Shown one piece after another: positions 14,301-29,600 of a DNA stretch of 64,000 bases; within the stretch, counting starts at the first letter, position 1; every line of letters begins with the position of its first letter. Both the position numbers and the translations under genes were made by a program. Source of the DNA: Anisakis pegreffii (Eukaryota > Nematoda > Chromadorea > Rhabditida > Anisakidae); NCBI GenBank assembly GCA_035041965.1, contig JAPYMA010000668.1, positions 124,001 to 188,000 of the forward strand, in the 5' to 3' direction. The notes under the pieces are model-generated. The model did no database searches, had not been told where the DNA came from, and saw only the letters and a program-made list of their open reading frames with translations.

Positions 14301-17300
14301 TAGCCGAAAATTTTTGGCTGAACACAAAAACAAAACCGATTGGCTTGAAAATGCCACCTTCTGGCGCTAAATATTTCAAAAGACACGCAAACGATTGATA
14401 ACCGAATTATTTGGTCTCTGAAGAACACTGAATTTTTTGCTCTTTGAAACTCATAAATGCATTTTAGGCTGTTTTGTTTGAACTGAAGGTCAGAGTGCAA
14501 ACGAACGTGCTGTTGAAGGCGTCTTAAACATTTGATGCGTCTGGAGCTGCGCGTAGCCTCGATTTTCGCTTGAAATTTATGCATTCAAGCGCAGCCGATC
14601 AAACCGGATGAACTTGGCCATGCCCAGTGAAGCTTTTGATCTCCATTGGCGATCACTTTGTTATTCCCGATACATGAACCACTTCTTAGAAGAACTTGAA
14701 AAGGCTTTCTATGCGTTAGTTTTGAGCGAAAATGTTCATGCACAAAAGTATCACATTTTAATAATCCATGTTATTGATCATGAAATATTGTGTGTCTATG
14801 TTGACTGGAGCCGAACGTAATCATAGCCGAAACAAAACGCTATAAAGTCTCAGTCTTTAAAGCACATCTTCGTTACGCTGAAACAAGTCTAATGTTCATA
14901 GAAAAATGTGATTCTATTAACTTCTAAAAATAAAGATCATTTGAGCGACAACAACAGTCCAAGAGCGCTCTCGAATTTATGACGAGTGATGAATAATACA
15001 ATGCGCGTAAAGATAGATACGAGTGAAGGGAATTCTTGCCGAGCATACTGTACCGATACACTTACAGTAGTAGCAGCACTTCATCCAGTAACACCTGCGC
15101 TGACTTAACATTTCACTAAGCATGGGAATATCTGCTTGGTTTGAACTTAAGACTTCTCAGCCAATACAACAATGTCAGTTACACATACCTAGCTGTCAAA
15201 TTCATAGAAGCATTCGTTCGATACGTACGTTCTATGGAAATCTAATATATTTCTGTGCCAATTTTGATGAATAGTTTCGACAATGACTGAACTCCAATGC
15301 GAATAGTTCAGAGAAGGGCATAAAATCCTGAAAAAAACACAAAACAATTATTTGACAGTTTAGCGAGATGAAAACATCGCAGAACTATGATCATAAGCTA
15401 TTGAAAATCGTATTCACCTCACATTTGTCTCTAGAGACGCAAAAGTATTTTCGTAACGTCAAAATCAAAAATTCTGCACAAAATCGTCATCATTTCCAGT
15501 TTTTCTTCCAAACCGTTGTCGTTTCAATTTTCTTCGTGCTTGTTTGCGTAACTGCTGTCCCCGTTTAAATTTATCTTTCATCAATCCTTTTAAAATGCTT
15601 AAAATGTGCCTTCAATATCATTTGATTTCAATTGAACTGCAGAATTTAATCCACTTTTTCGGTTGAAACAAGTTTTGTAGTCAAGCATATCATGATGAGC
15701 GGAAGCATTCTTCAGTGAGAATTCCTCACTAAGATGCAATTTTCACAAATCAGCCGATAAAACCGTTTCGCGACGAACAATCGTGAATTTTCGATGGTTC
15801 AGTTTGCTTTTACTGTTTTAACATATTCTGCTTCTCAGAAATTTGCACCACGCAGAAGAACACTGAATTATTCAATTCTGAAATGACCAAAAAGAGGTTG
15901 TTTTCCAGGAATGCTTTCTTTCAGAGCAATCCTTCAACAGGGAACATAACCCGACTCGCTCAGTATCCGCACAGCCACAGACCTCCTTTCAATCTTCATC
16001 ATCAGGTCACCTACATCGATATTTTCACTTACCACTCGATTCAGTTCATTTGATTGATTGATTGCATTCTGAAACCAAAATTCTGCACAGAACCGTCGTC
16101 ATCTCCAAACTTCATATCCTTGTGTAATCGCTGAGATATCAAATTCTCAAGTGTTGAGTGTCTGATCAGATTTGACGTTGATGAACTTTCGCCATACAGA
16201 CGCCATGCCATTTCTTGCATTGTTTTCGTATCAGCAAGCAAACTTACTATTAGTATCAGTCAAACAATGCCGCAAATTTTAAGTAATTCAGTGCATTTGC
16301 TGCGTCTAGTTCGTTGAAAAGTCACTGAATTGAGTTAGTGTCCTATTACAAGATCTTGTAAAGCTACAGGTGCTACAAGTGCTCAAGAAGGACTAAGTGA
16401 GACAACAAAAAAGGATTATGATCGACGACGTCAGCTCGTTTCAGATACCGATCAAGACTTGGATCGACTGTTGAATATGTTCGAGTCACAGGTTGGTTCG
16501 TTTTTATTGTCACGCATGCATTTTGACTCAACCCTACATCATCAGCCTTCATTTTTTGCGCAATGAACCTGACAAACTCTTTAACTCGTTTTCAACTGTC
16601 CATATCCGAAAGCAGGATTTGTGCTAATTGTCAGAATCGACGATAACAGTAACGATAATAGATCATTCATCAATTAGTATTTAGGCACAAAATTTAGTTC
16701 TCAAAAAAATTTCAGTCCTTGAAGAATTAACTGAATCACTTAATATTAATATGATGGTACTGGAGAACTTATTCATCGTCAGAGTATGTGCAAATCATTC
16801 GAACAGTCGAAATCCTCCAGCATCGTGAACGCACCAAAAATTTTTGTTGCTTTCTCCACATTCGTCACAAAAAAAAAACAAAACCGAAAAAAAAGCGCAA
16901 ATGAATGAGTGCCATTGTTTTGTTTCGAACGTTTGAGGGGGTTTTTTGAGAGGGGAGAGGAGTGGAGTAGAGGAGAGGCAGGAAGATTTGTAGCAAATTG
17001 CTAATGAAAAATAGTTGTTGAAGTTGAAATGTGGATTGTGGTAAGTAGCATCAATTTTTTGGATATGCTGATCAGTGGTGGTGGAGCAGCGATCAGAAGA
17101 ACTTTATAGGGTCTTAGAGCAGCAAACAAATACAGAGAGAAGAGCATCTATCCATCTATCCATCTATCCATCCATTCATCATTATCTGCATCAAACATTA
17201 TGCTTCTCATTCAAGCACACCTTAAATATACCTTAAAAACTTGTTGCACACTAATGACCAAAATGAATGTACCTATCGGACGATGTGAATTCTATTCAAA

Positions 17301-20300
17301 TAAAAATCATCAAATACGCCGCTATTGTTTTGTATTAATCATCATGAGCCACATCACATTATCATTACTGCATCATCTTCAACTGTAGTGCTGGCAGAAT
17401 CATTTGTATGCATGATTTATTTATGAAGCCTTCACGATCAAGCTTTTTTACCACTGTCATTGTTATTATTACTCTTAGTATTATTGTTACGCAATCGAGT
17501 GCCCGTTTGATTCTAAATCGTACCGCTCGATGATAAAAGGCAACTGAATTGTCCATGCTCATGTCGTCGTATTGTATCGGATAGCTTTCAGTGAGTACCG
17601 CTCAGATTTGTTTTCGGTAGAAGCGAAAGCCTTACTGACGGCCGATTGGCGAACGCATACTGGGATGTTGATGGCAAAACTTTCAGTATCGAACAAACAA
17701 ACAAATGCTCATGGATAGAACCGTGATCAGCGACGCTCGTTTATGCTCATGAATGTAATCAGCGAATTATGTAATCCTCTTATTGCAACTTCGTCATACC
17801 TTATTCACATATGTTGACTTTACTGCATATCATTATCACGACTACGCATGAATTACTAATTGCCGCAGTCAAAGTTGATATTACCATCGCCATTTCCACA
17901 GTTATCATGCCAGTGATCACCTCTTCATATGCTTTTGATCATTACGTCGTCTTTACGAGAATGTCTATTAGCATTTTTTAACGATATAAGTTCACTGTAT
18001 TTATAAGTTCACTGTATATGCTCACTGTATTTACAGTTTTTGGCAACCAGTTCTTCCATGAACTGTACGCCAGAATCCTGCTGAATACTATATTCGATCG
18101 ACTTTTTCGCTGCTTATTTCTATCTGCCGACGATCTATTTGAAATCTTTTTAATCCCAAATCCGAAATTTTTCACATTCCTCACAATAAAATAAAACTTT
18201 CCCTATCTTGCAATGAATAGATCTTTCAAAATTGTATTTGAAATTAAATTTCGCGCATCGCATTCCATTCTCGCAAATGCTTCATTTCGACAGGAAATTG
18301 AAATAACACATCAGTGACCTATGAGTCCAGCCATAGCGCAGAAAAGTCATGTATGAATGTATGCATGCACCAAGCTGCAGTCCATTCGTCGTCGTTCGAT
18401 GAGGAAGTTGTGCGAATGATGGCCTCATTTGCGGAACTTTTCACGTGTAAATTTTTGCGCGATACTCTATTTCCATTGACATTTTCAAGGCATTGTGCTG
18501 TTCAGTTTATGAATCTGATGCTTAATCCAGTGCTCTTTCATGTGACAAGAAGCTTGCATGACTGGAGCACTTTCAGTGTTCTACCAAGAACAACTCCGCA
18601 AAAAATGTATCAACCGATTGACTCTGCCTTCTGCTTTTTGATCCAATGGAAATCAGGCGCCGTTCTGAATAGGCTATTTTCTCATACTGAAGATTCATTC
18701 ATCACCAATTTCAGTTTTGCATATTTTACGTAGCCTCCATTAGATGCGAACACTTTCAATATGTGTGTTCATAAATGTACAGTTTGGTAATTAAAAAACG
18801 CCGTCTGATATATTATTGATGCATTTCGGTACCAAAAGGAATATACGAAGAGTAGAGCAACCACTTTACCTTATGTGATGTAAACAGTTGGACAGCTGAG
18901 AGCTTTTATATTTGATGTAGAATTCTCACATATGCGCTGTAATTACTCAAGGAGGGAACTAACTGAACGGAAGGAAGCAACAGTGTGTAAATGAAAGAGG
19001 TGAACGATGCAAGATTTGAAAAAAATACCAAATACAACGCGCTGATATAACAGCATTGTCAATAGATTTTTGTAATGAGATAATGATGCTAATGCTTCAA
19101 TGATCAGCGAGTTGAACAACGCGAATGTATGTAAGGAATCAATGTCTCAAACAGATTGTCTCCTCTGGAGCCTGAAGTAGTTCATGATTGAATGCATCTT
19201 ATTTGGAAAACACTGATTCCTTTATTACTCATGATAGCATTCAAGTTTTTTTTGCGTAATAAGTGATCGCTCACCTCATCGATGTGTGCTTGACTGGTTT
19301 GTCTTTATCAGTCATCTTTATCACGTTTCTTGTCATGTTTCCTCTAATCTTTCCGCTAGTTCATCTGATTTTGTACTGAATTTTTTGCAATCGCCTTTCG
19401 TCTGATTCGAAATTTTCACCAATTGAGTGCAATTCTCTTTTAGACTCTCTTTTTTTTTTAGCTGATCACCACCGAACGCAATGGTCAACCTTAAGCAAAT
19501 TTGCTGAGCCTTTATTGTTGCTGTTGCAACCACCGTTCAGTGATGACTCGGCCATTCCAAATCACAACTATCGCAATGCAAATGAATTTTTCGTCGATAG
19601 TATTTTAAATGCCTGAGAAATTTTTGAGCGTGTTCATCTGAAACATTCGATTGAGCCTTTCAGTTTCATTTCAAATGCGAGTCCGAGTTATGTGGACATT
19701 AAACGCAATTGTACAATAGAATTGATCAAATTCAGCACGACGCATTAGGATCGGAAGAAATTATTCGATAGACAAGGTTGTTCGAGCTTCTTGATCATAT
19801 AACTCAAGTAGAAACATAACTTCAGAATGTTGGACATTCACTAGTGCTTCATTCCAACTCCGTCATATTCGCACCCACCCAAAACTTCACTTCTAAAACT
19901 TCTTCGTTTCACTATAGATCCGATATTCAGTGCCTTGATTATGACTCTTCATTATTACCCAAAGAAAACATCTTCAAAATGTAAATGAGTAAAGTGGATA
20001 GCGTACGGTATAATATCGTCACAGTAAAACAACAACAACAACATGTTAAGATGAAGTTAAGTTATTCCTCGTTCAGCAATTCAACTGAAAGCATAGGTCA
20101 TACCACATATTCCAATACCGTTTCAACTGCTAGCCGTTCGTAAGGTTACTACTGTCTGAGAAATGTCGTGACCATATTGCCAGCTCATTTTTCTTCACTA
20201 AATCTCATATTAATCAGTTTTTAATATCACTGTTGCGCGTACCACCACCATATGATCCAATCGGTCAATCATAGATGCAAGCGCATGAAAAGCGTTTTAT

Positions 20301-20564
20301 GCAAAACGATATTCCATGTTGTGTTTTGTTGACTTCGTATCACTTAGGACGATCTGAATCACTTTTTGGCTGATCTCATCCGGGCTGTCCCAGCGCTAAG
20401 CTCAGCACAATCTGTTTGGTTGAGAAATTCAACGATTGAAGAAGTGAGATTCAATCGATATTTCATCCGTCTCAAACACAATCGCTGAAGAACAACACAT
20501 GTTGCAGCAGCACCTGTGATGAGGAATGAACAATTTCCAAAGGGTTCTGCTTTCTCTCCTCTTT

Positions 20565-20614
<50 letters not shown>

Positions 20615-23600
20615 CGTCTTGCGTCTCGTCTTCCATCGATGATTCAAGATCATATTCGAGCAAAGCTGGCGGCTAGTTGAGACTAGGAACGTGTAGTTGC
20701 TGCTGTGTTGTTGTCGCTAGACACTAGAACGAAACATCTTACAGTATGATTTTTGTTCGATGCGCTCCGATCGCCGCAGCCCATCCTTCTGGCAAACCCA
20801 TCTAACTCGCACATCTTGATCATCATCTTGATCAATCACTTGTTCAGAGCCGTGAGTGTGGTATAGATGCCTGTCAAGCCGTCAAATACGTGTGGTCAAT
20901 CGCTTCTTGCTTGTCGATAAAGAAACCATCATCAAACTAGGTGTTTTTTCTCGTTTTCGTGTTCACAATGAACGTTGTTCTTGTTCAAAAACCAGAATGA
21001 CTAAAGCTAATGCAAGCTGTTACGCTTACCTGCACTTTATCAACTCAAATCCAATAAAATCTGTAGGTGTTCAACAAAGTACGCCTGTGTTTTATGGTGC
21101 TGTTGTGTATTTCTGTTTGTGAGTTCGTTGTTTTGTTGGAGAACCACGTTGTTCGTGTGCGTGCCGCCGCACATCTTTTCAACTATATAAATAGAGTATT
21201 AGTCATGTTTGTGTTGATCAACGATTGTTCAGGTAGAAGCTAGATTGTAGCTTAGAAAGGGCAAATTTAAAGATTATCCAGTGATATAGTTGTGACAAAA
21301 AAATCATCGAATAGATTTGCGTGGCTACAAGATAGAGAGGTTTACACACTTATTGGCTCATACTCACCATATCTGCAGATATTTATCGAAAGTATGAGAA
21401 CTCAGAACTGACATCGCTATTGTTTCATGACGGAAGTTTACTGATAGCTCTCGTCGAGCTTTTGAGTCATATCCGTTCTTGGATCACTTCAATCAGTTTC
21501 ATTAAGCAGCATCTCTTTGACGTACTCATCGCTCATCAATACACATGTATATATATAGGCACACACACACACACACCCAAACTATCACCAGTCGACTGTT
21601 TCGTTGGAGAAATTATTTCCTGTTCGGATTCGGCTGAAATATATAAAAGTGATGGTGGATTATCACTTTATGAGTGTTTTCGGCATTGTTTCGTCGGTGA
21701 AATGTGAGACTAAGTGCTGCGTTCAGTCAACGACGACACAACATTGTCACAGCATTTTTATCATCATCATCATCATCATCAGCCTTATCCATATTATCCT
21801 CGTATGTGGCGCATACGTTTCATCGTATTCTTCTCATCACCGTTCGCTTTTCATTGCATTATTCATTTTATCACTTCAATCATAATCGTTTCTGCTCAAG
21901 TAACTATCAGCTAACATATTGCAGTTATTCAGCTGGTGTCGCGCGTCATTTTGCATTTCAGCATCTTGTTTGATAACAACGTTTCATGAGAAGAAAACAA
22001 GAACAAGTTATGGCGTTCACACATTGAATGTTGCTTGCTTCAAAATTTTGATAGCGAGATTCTGCGCGTTCGTTGGTGTTCCTGAAGCAGGCAGAGCGCT
22101 GAATTTGCTTGATGACAAAACCACATCATGAATCCCTTCAAAACTCACACTATGTGCTTGTTGACGCAAACTAACTGAGCGCATCACTTCAACAGTGTCG
22201 TACAAAACTTTTCCGTGTAGTGACAAAAAATATGTGATCAGTGGAGATTTTTCATTCAGCACACAAAGCATGCGTCTGTCTCGTTTTCAATTTGTGCTCA
22301 ATGCGTATGATTTGTCAGATTGTTTGTAGTTTCTTCATGGGCACTCACTCTGCATAAAATCAGACGATAAATTCAACCACCGATTTGACGTTAATATGAT
22401 GCTAAGCCGATTTGAGGCTGTCATTTGATGAAGAATGGCTCAGGTAGGTCAGAGGCACGAGGAAGCGGTGTCTTTCAAACGATGCTGCATCTAAATGCTA
22501 AACTTAAATGTCAATCGAATGACATTCCATCTGAGGTCGACTGCACGTAGATTGTCAGCGGTATTGAATATTAAAAGCAGTGCATGAAACTTTGAATTGA
22601 TCGGAATGTGTTTGCCCATATCAAGCCTGGTTTAGATTGCTTGACGAATGTGAGAAATTGAATGTCTCATCTCAGAACATTGAGCATTGTTCACGAATGT
22701 AAGATTATTACGTCAATCCGCCGGAAACTTAAACGCTCTCACCTTATCGCTACCTGCCAATTTCATCCATTTGTGAACACAACTAATCTATCGCTCGTTC
22801 GAAACGAATCATCACGAAAACGCCGCTGTCTAAATTGAATCACAGAACTCTCATCATTACCCACACAAAATTTTCGCTGATTCCTCGGAGGAATATTACC
22901 TCCTACCTGCAAATGCGATCGATTCATGAAGCAGAATCCAAAAAAAAACAATCGTAACTCAGTGAATTTGTATGGCAGTTGCAAGTTGCGTACAATATCA
23001 TCGCACATCAGAAATCACAATAAAAGAATCAAATATGCAATTGTATCCATGAATAATCGATGAGCCATCCAGCTATTCATAGTGCGCGTGACGACGTTCT
23101 TGCACGGTGTCACACTGCATTTCCCATATCGTTTCGTTTAGTATTTGCTGGAATGTTTTTTTTCACTTAATGAGTGGAAGAGAAGCGCATAAAGATTAAC
23201 GACCAATACGTTTCTAACAACGGTGTGAATTCATTGAAACGTACCATAAAATTTCATGGAAGGTGGTGGTTAATTGCGAATTTTCTAATAATTATGGAAC
23301 ATTGTGTGTCAATACTCAAGTGATTTGTTAGTCGCTACTCTTAGTTTCCTTATAGCACCCTATTGCGTTCTTTATCTCTTCTATATTCTATTGTACCTGG
23401 TAGGCGTACGCATATATGCAGTTAGCAACAGCACACATCAAGAGAACATTCGTCCCAGGAAGTGGATTATTCCGTGGAATGCGCTCATAACAACCGAGTT
23501 TTATCATCAGTGACAATGGTTGATAGAGCAAACTCATGAAATTAGATAATGCCGAGTAAACCAAAAGGCGACATCCAATAGAAAACATCACCTATTGAAA

Positions 23601-26600
23601 TGTGAAACAAAAAGAATTTTCACCATCATTTATTCATGAATTTCTAAGCAAAGCATGCTCAGCCGAAGAGACGAACTGTTTACGGTAGTAAACAAAAGGT
23701 GGCAATCCAGAGAACATTCTAATACACTCTTACTAAACTGTCTCCCACGAGGTCAATTCATTCGATTAGTCACTCACGCATTGCTTCTGAGTCAATTCTG
23801 CAGCTGATCCTTCAAATAATCTACAGATCACTTTTTATGCCTGATCATTACATCAGATTCGAACTTATTTTGTTATCTCTTCCTCCAAATACTTCTATCG
23901 CGTATTGCTTGCACCGAATTTTTGTGACGGAAATCAGTCAGAATGTCGTGGAATTTTTTCCAAAGAACAAGTTCAAAAATACACTATAGATTTGTTCAGA
24001 ATTGCCAATCATCAACGTTGCATTCGAATTCAAAGCGTATCTCACGAATTTCCACTCTTCTCACCTTTGTATTGTAATGGACCGGAGAGAGGATCGATAG
24101 ACAGTGTGACTGCTTCTGCGTTTCGTTCGAAACTTGAGAGCATGTCACCGTCTTGATGCTCGCACATATCTACGACGGTTTGGTCAAATCATCAAGACTC
24201 TCTCTCGAAATGCAACGTTCAGGCAGTTCGAACCATGAAAGTTTCCTAAGACTTAGCTTTTGTTCACTGAAAATAACCAAAATTGACTATAGTGACTATA
24301 TATTGTAGCGCTTGTCGATGCGGTTTCTATACATTCCACACATGGGATTCAAAGCTTTTTGCTATCTGTCCAAGAATGTATCTTATCAATGAATGCGTTC
24401 ATTCAACTGACGCGCGTCTGAACGGAAATCTGTTATCTGCGATTGAAACCGCTAATTGATCGAACGTTTTTGACAAATGGTATACAATTGTAGTGCAGGA
24501 TGTAAGATAATTGACGTTTTTATTAATGAGCAATGTTCTATTCCTTATTTCGGTGTTTTTTTTTTGGATGTCCGTTTGCAGGGAAATGCATTTCCTTCCC
24601 GAATTCGAAGTTATACCTCTTCGAAGCAAACCATCAAAACGGTGCAATATCCTCACATAGCTGAATATAAATCATGAACTCTGACGTTTGGCCACGACGA
24701 ATATTAATCGAACAAAATCCTCAACCATTATTAGCTCATTTCGCTTTCGTAGCGATTCAACTCACGCTCGGAATCGTGCACGATCATTTTTTCGCTTACA
24801 TTATATTCGTACAGTTTCCTGTGGCTGACATCATTCGACTATGCTTTATCGTTTAATGAGTGATGAAAAATCTTTGCAAAAATCCTGAAATTAATGATAT
24901 TGGTACAAAATCTCGAAAGTTCAACGATGAGTCACTTTTCAATTAGCACGTTCTTCTCATTTGTCGAACTTATTAATGCGGAAGCGATGCTTTTCGTGCT
25001 GCTCCCGTCCATCCTAATCAGGAACGATGATGTCGGTGAAACCTTCTTGCGCTTTTGTGAGAGCAGTAACCAGCAGTCTGTTGCTCTTGTATCATTCGCA
25101 AACGTTGAAGCGCTTCTGTGAGCTCTTAATTAACTCAGAAACGCTTGCTCACTTGCGGCTTCGATTTCAGTTATCAATACTCTTGAAGAGGAACTCAATC
25201 CGATCATAAGTTATGCTCTTCCAAAGCTGAGCATCTTTTCACTGCTCAAATGGTGGCAGTGGAGTATCAGTGAAGTTTTAAAGTGATTCAGAATCTGCTT
25301 ACCGATGCATTCGCTTCGCGAGCTTAATTCTCAGTCAATATTACTGAAAATCTGGATCATCTTGACAACTGCTTAGGCGTGCACTTTTTAAAACGCTTCA
25401 CTGAAATCTGTAAATTATTCTCCCTCCATCATAAAATGCCCAATTTCAAGCCAATTCATGACATTCTCACCAATAAATTGAGGCCGAATTCCAGAAACCA
25501 TCAAAACAAGACTATCGATGATCATTGTGAAGTCAGGCATTCTGAGACGACGGCGCCTTAGCGTCTTCATTGATGCTAATCATCACAATAGCTCTGCTTA
25601 AAACACCGTGCAACCAGAAGCGTGAAGGGCTCTTTGCAAGTGTCATTTCAGTTGATCGCTCTCACATTTCAGGATTGTCAATTACCGCACTACAGTGGAA
25701 TGGATCCGAAAAGCATGCCAATCCTGAAGTCAGAATCGATCTCGCCACAAGCTCCACTCTCCACCAGTCACCCGTCATCCACCTATCGTGACTTCTTGAT
25801 ACCTGCTGCTACGTCGGCGTATCAACATCCAATGCACGGCTTTCTTACAGGGTAGCTCTATTGCTGCTTCATTTCTTCAACAATTTTTCTTTAATTTGCT
25901 TGAAAAAATACTGCTACATTCTCTTTTTGTTTCGGCGGGCGTTACATGTGGAGAATTTTTGAGTCTCAATCAGCTGCATAATTGCAATGGAGGTGGTACG
26001 CGTTTGAATGCTGTGCTAATGAAAGCAGTGATAATGAGCGAGGTGGGAAAAAGTCTCGTTGATGGTTAGCTGAAAGGCAACCCTTCCATCATAGTTACTC
26101 AAAAAATATGCTTAACAAGGATGAATAAAGTTATTAGGCTAGCAATAAGCACTGAGAAGGGGTCAGCATCATAGCTCTGGCTTCGAAATACACTGGAGAC
26201 GGCTGACGCTTATTTTTTCTCCGAGTAAAAATTTTGAAACTGTCAACGTAATTAGCCCCATTCTAATAACTGGAATGCCTTTGCACCCACGCTGAATCGT
26301 TAAGAATTTCCTCAACTCAACTATGACAGAAGGTATGAATTAATTTGTTCAAGAAGTTCATGATGAGCTCTTCTTGTTCTGTTGCGATGTACTAGTTCAT
26401 GTGAACTGATGATCAATGACTGAGATTGTTCACGAGCGCAGTAGCGTTTCGAGAATGGCGAACTCATTTAATCAATTTCTATCGTCACGCGTCTTGAGCA
26501 ATTTCAAACGACTTCCGCTAATTGCACTCCGTCAAAATGATTTTGTCGACAGTGCAACAAACGAATACATACATCTTGTCTTCTCGTGTGCGCATTTTTT

Positions 26601-29600
26601 TTTGAATGAAACCTCAGGTTTTCATGCAATACGCTATTTTTGTTGTGTTTATTTGATTGCCAGATTTTGTTAGAATGCTTTTCCATCCTTCAAAGCTATA
26701 TGATGCTTCCGAAATTCGAGATCAAAAAAGTGAAATTCTAGTGAGTAGATCAGTTTTCCATAGGGCAGCCTCCAGTTTTACTCAATACAATAGAGCAAGT
26801 TTTCACTGAAATGAAGCTTAGCTACAATTGTGAAAATCCGACGTCTTGATTTCAACTTTCCATTGATGTGGTGAATTTGAATATGGAAACTCAAATTCCC
26901 GATAAACCTCATTTCTCACTTGAACTTCATCCAACTCCTCATGCTCATATTAACTCGAACTGGTTTGTGAAAGTCAAATGTCTCGAATTGCGTTATCTAC
27001 TGGATTTCAAATTGCTTCTCTAACGTGATTTAATTTAACGCGATACATTGTACATTTGCGTGGCCCTCAGAATGATGTCTTTATTGAGCAAGTTCATTGC
27101 TTTGTGGCGGATAGCCTCTTGAAATGCTCACGTCAATGTATCACTTGCTATTCGATGAATTTGCATGCCTCATCCAGTTGAATTGAGGACATTTTTGCGT
27201 GACTGAGAATGTTGTTGGGTTACTGTAACACACAATGATTGGGCATTGCTGCGTTGAAGAGGAGCAGCAATAAGCGGAAAAGATTCAATCAGACAAGAGA
27301 ACAACACAACAAAATACGTTGAGTCATTGCCTTAAACACATCGCTAAATTCGTTGTTTGGTCGTGTTATTCGTTGAAGCAGCAACGCATAAAGCGTACAC
27401 ACAAAATATGATTGGCACTAATTTGTTGCAACAGCAGCAGCAGCAGCAGACACCTTGCCTGCTTCATTTCTAACGTATACATATGCGTATTTAACAGTTG
27501 TTTTGTGCATATCGAACAAAAATGTTAATGAACGAAATTCTCCGCAAACTGCTCATGGAAACACCAATATCAGCTGAAGCAAATTTGGAGCAATGCACTC
27601 TCATTCATCTATACCTAGCCATCTCTCTTGTTCTTATCATCTCTAGCAGAATTTTTCTCTCTTTTCTGTCTTCCCTCACACATTGCTTCTATCTGCTGCT
27701 GTCATTCACTTTAACGGTTTCGATCAAAACCGTCTGCATATGACGAGAAAATCTCCGAGAAAATTAGTCAAGAAAGAAAGTTCTATCTCGAGAGCATCTC
27801 AAACAACAACGAATCTGATTGGCAGATGGGTGTTGGTGTGGAGCCACGAAGATTGCAAGAACCATAAGAAAGATGAAAAATCTGCACTTAGCTGAGAGAT
27901 TCCACCATCATCAGAATTTTGTGTTAGCGTCAAGTTAGTTGCTTGTTCCTTCGTTCGTTTATCATTCATCATAATGTATAATCGCTAATAGCAAACACAT
28001 TCAAGAGGCACTGTTCTCAAACTATTGCCACGTGAATCTAGAACTATACATGTCTGATCGTCGTGAATGTGATATGCGAATGTATCATGTAATCATTTGA
28101 TATATTTCATAACACATGCAAATATTTTTGTTGTTGTCATTATTATTATTATTATTTTTATTATTATCACGTTTTATTTGAATTATGCTTTTCCACTGAA
28201 TCTCTCAACAATATTTTATGCATACATTCATATACATATATATATATAGGCGCATGCAACATATGTTTGGAACATTCATATGCATATTTTGAGGAAGTAC
28301 AGAGCACCTCATTTATGCATCTTATTTATGATTAATTCATCCAGTGATCACTCCTTACCTTGCTCCCTCGTTCCTCTAGGAGAGCGTCATCTATTCTCGG
28401 CCATTTCGTGCCCTCATTTATCAAACTTTACTCCCAGTAATCCTCCCCAATTCCGTCTACAATTGTTTTTCCGTGTTTTGATTATTTATATCCTCGAATT
28501 TGAAACTTTCTTAAGACTGCGCTACATCAATGCCCATCGTTTTCATTACCATCCGTTTTCTTTGAGTTCATGTCGTCGAGTTCAAAAGAAGTTAAGAAGT
28601 CGTCTATCCGAAGCCTGTTTGAATGGTTCACTCAAGTTCTTCTTCTCAGGTCATTCAGTACTGTCTGCTTGATATGTGGCGTCGATGATCATCTATCTTA
28701 TCACTTGTTCATATTATGCAATTCTATTCAACAATCTAACTGATCAGTAGAGCATCTCTTCCCTGAACTGATAATAAGAATTTCCGTGCTTGGATATCAC
28801 TGATCAACTTCCTATGGAAAGGCGAAACAGCCAACGCAATCCGATATTGCATAACAGCATTATACTAAGCAACTATCATAACCAGAAGCCTTACAGCTTC
28901 AACAACTGCATTACAACCAAATGGAATCGGTACAGTTCTTCAAGGCTAATTGAGTTAATTAATGATGTTCTTTCGAACTTTCACACTGCATAAATTATCA
29001 ATTCAGTGTCCTGGTTTGAGACTAGGACTAACATCCTTGCATGAGATTAAAATTAGCTTACTAACTTGAGGATATTACGAACGCATGCACAGCTCTTGTT
29101 GAAACGGGCTGAAACTTCTTTACGAAAATAAAATCAAAGAAATTTTATATCCAGTTCGGCAACGAACGCCTCTTAATGACTGATATTGTGGTACTTTATG
29201 AAATTCGTAAGCTGGGGGAAAGGAACTGAAGTATACTCGAAATTAACAGCTGAATGTGACAATAGGTAGCATTTTCAAATATTCCAATTTTGTGCTACTT
29301 AATTTAAATGAACCCTTAACAACAAACCAGGAATTCTCTAAAATATTCCAGAAGGAATGATCAGACAGAAGTAAGTGACATGAAAAGCTTGACCTTCTGA
29401 TTCGTGGCAGTTTGCTGAGCGTTCCGTCGGTTTCAGATTCGATTTTCCGCGTGCATCGTTCGGCGGTCAGCCATCAGAGCTAATGCCACCTCCGTTCACG
29501 GCTCAAAACTTTCCAGCGCCTTCTTTCATCGACGCTTCGCACTGTCACCAACCACCGTCTCATGCCAGCACAGGTACGTTTCAATATCAGCCGCGATGAA

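Larger units (their letters stand above)
16492..25672 (+). other. 9.2-kb NR4A intron
   Basis: Lies between two exons of the NR4A model that are both in phase 0. It holds ATCC, TAA, CA and ATC simple repeats and a 139-codon open frame on the same strand (18314-18733, no family features). Large 5' introns of developmental transcription factors commonly hold enhancers; no element can be named from the sequence alone, and extra in-phase exons cannot be excluded. Confidence 0.5.

Noticed and set aside
18314..18733. 139-codon plus-strand frame in the large NR4A intron
   Set aside because: Begins without an ATG, has no recognisable domain, and length is near the chance expectation.
20472..20663. 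Minus-strand frame with a run of about 15 tyrosines
   Set aside because: Translation of the (TAA)n microsatellite; no splice sites or conserved flanks.
24222..24240. tRNA B-box-like GGTTCGAA on the minus strand
   Set aside because: No A box or acceptor-stem pairing at the right distance.
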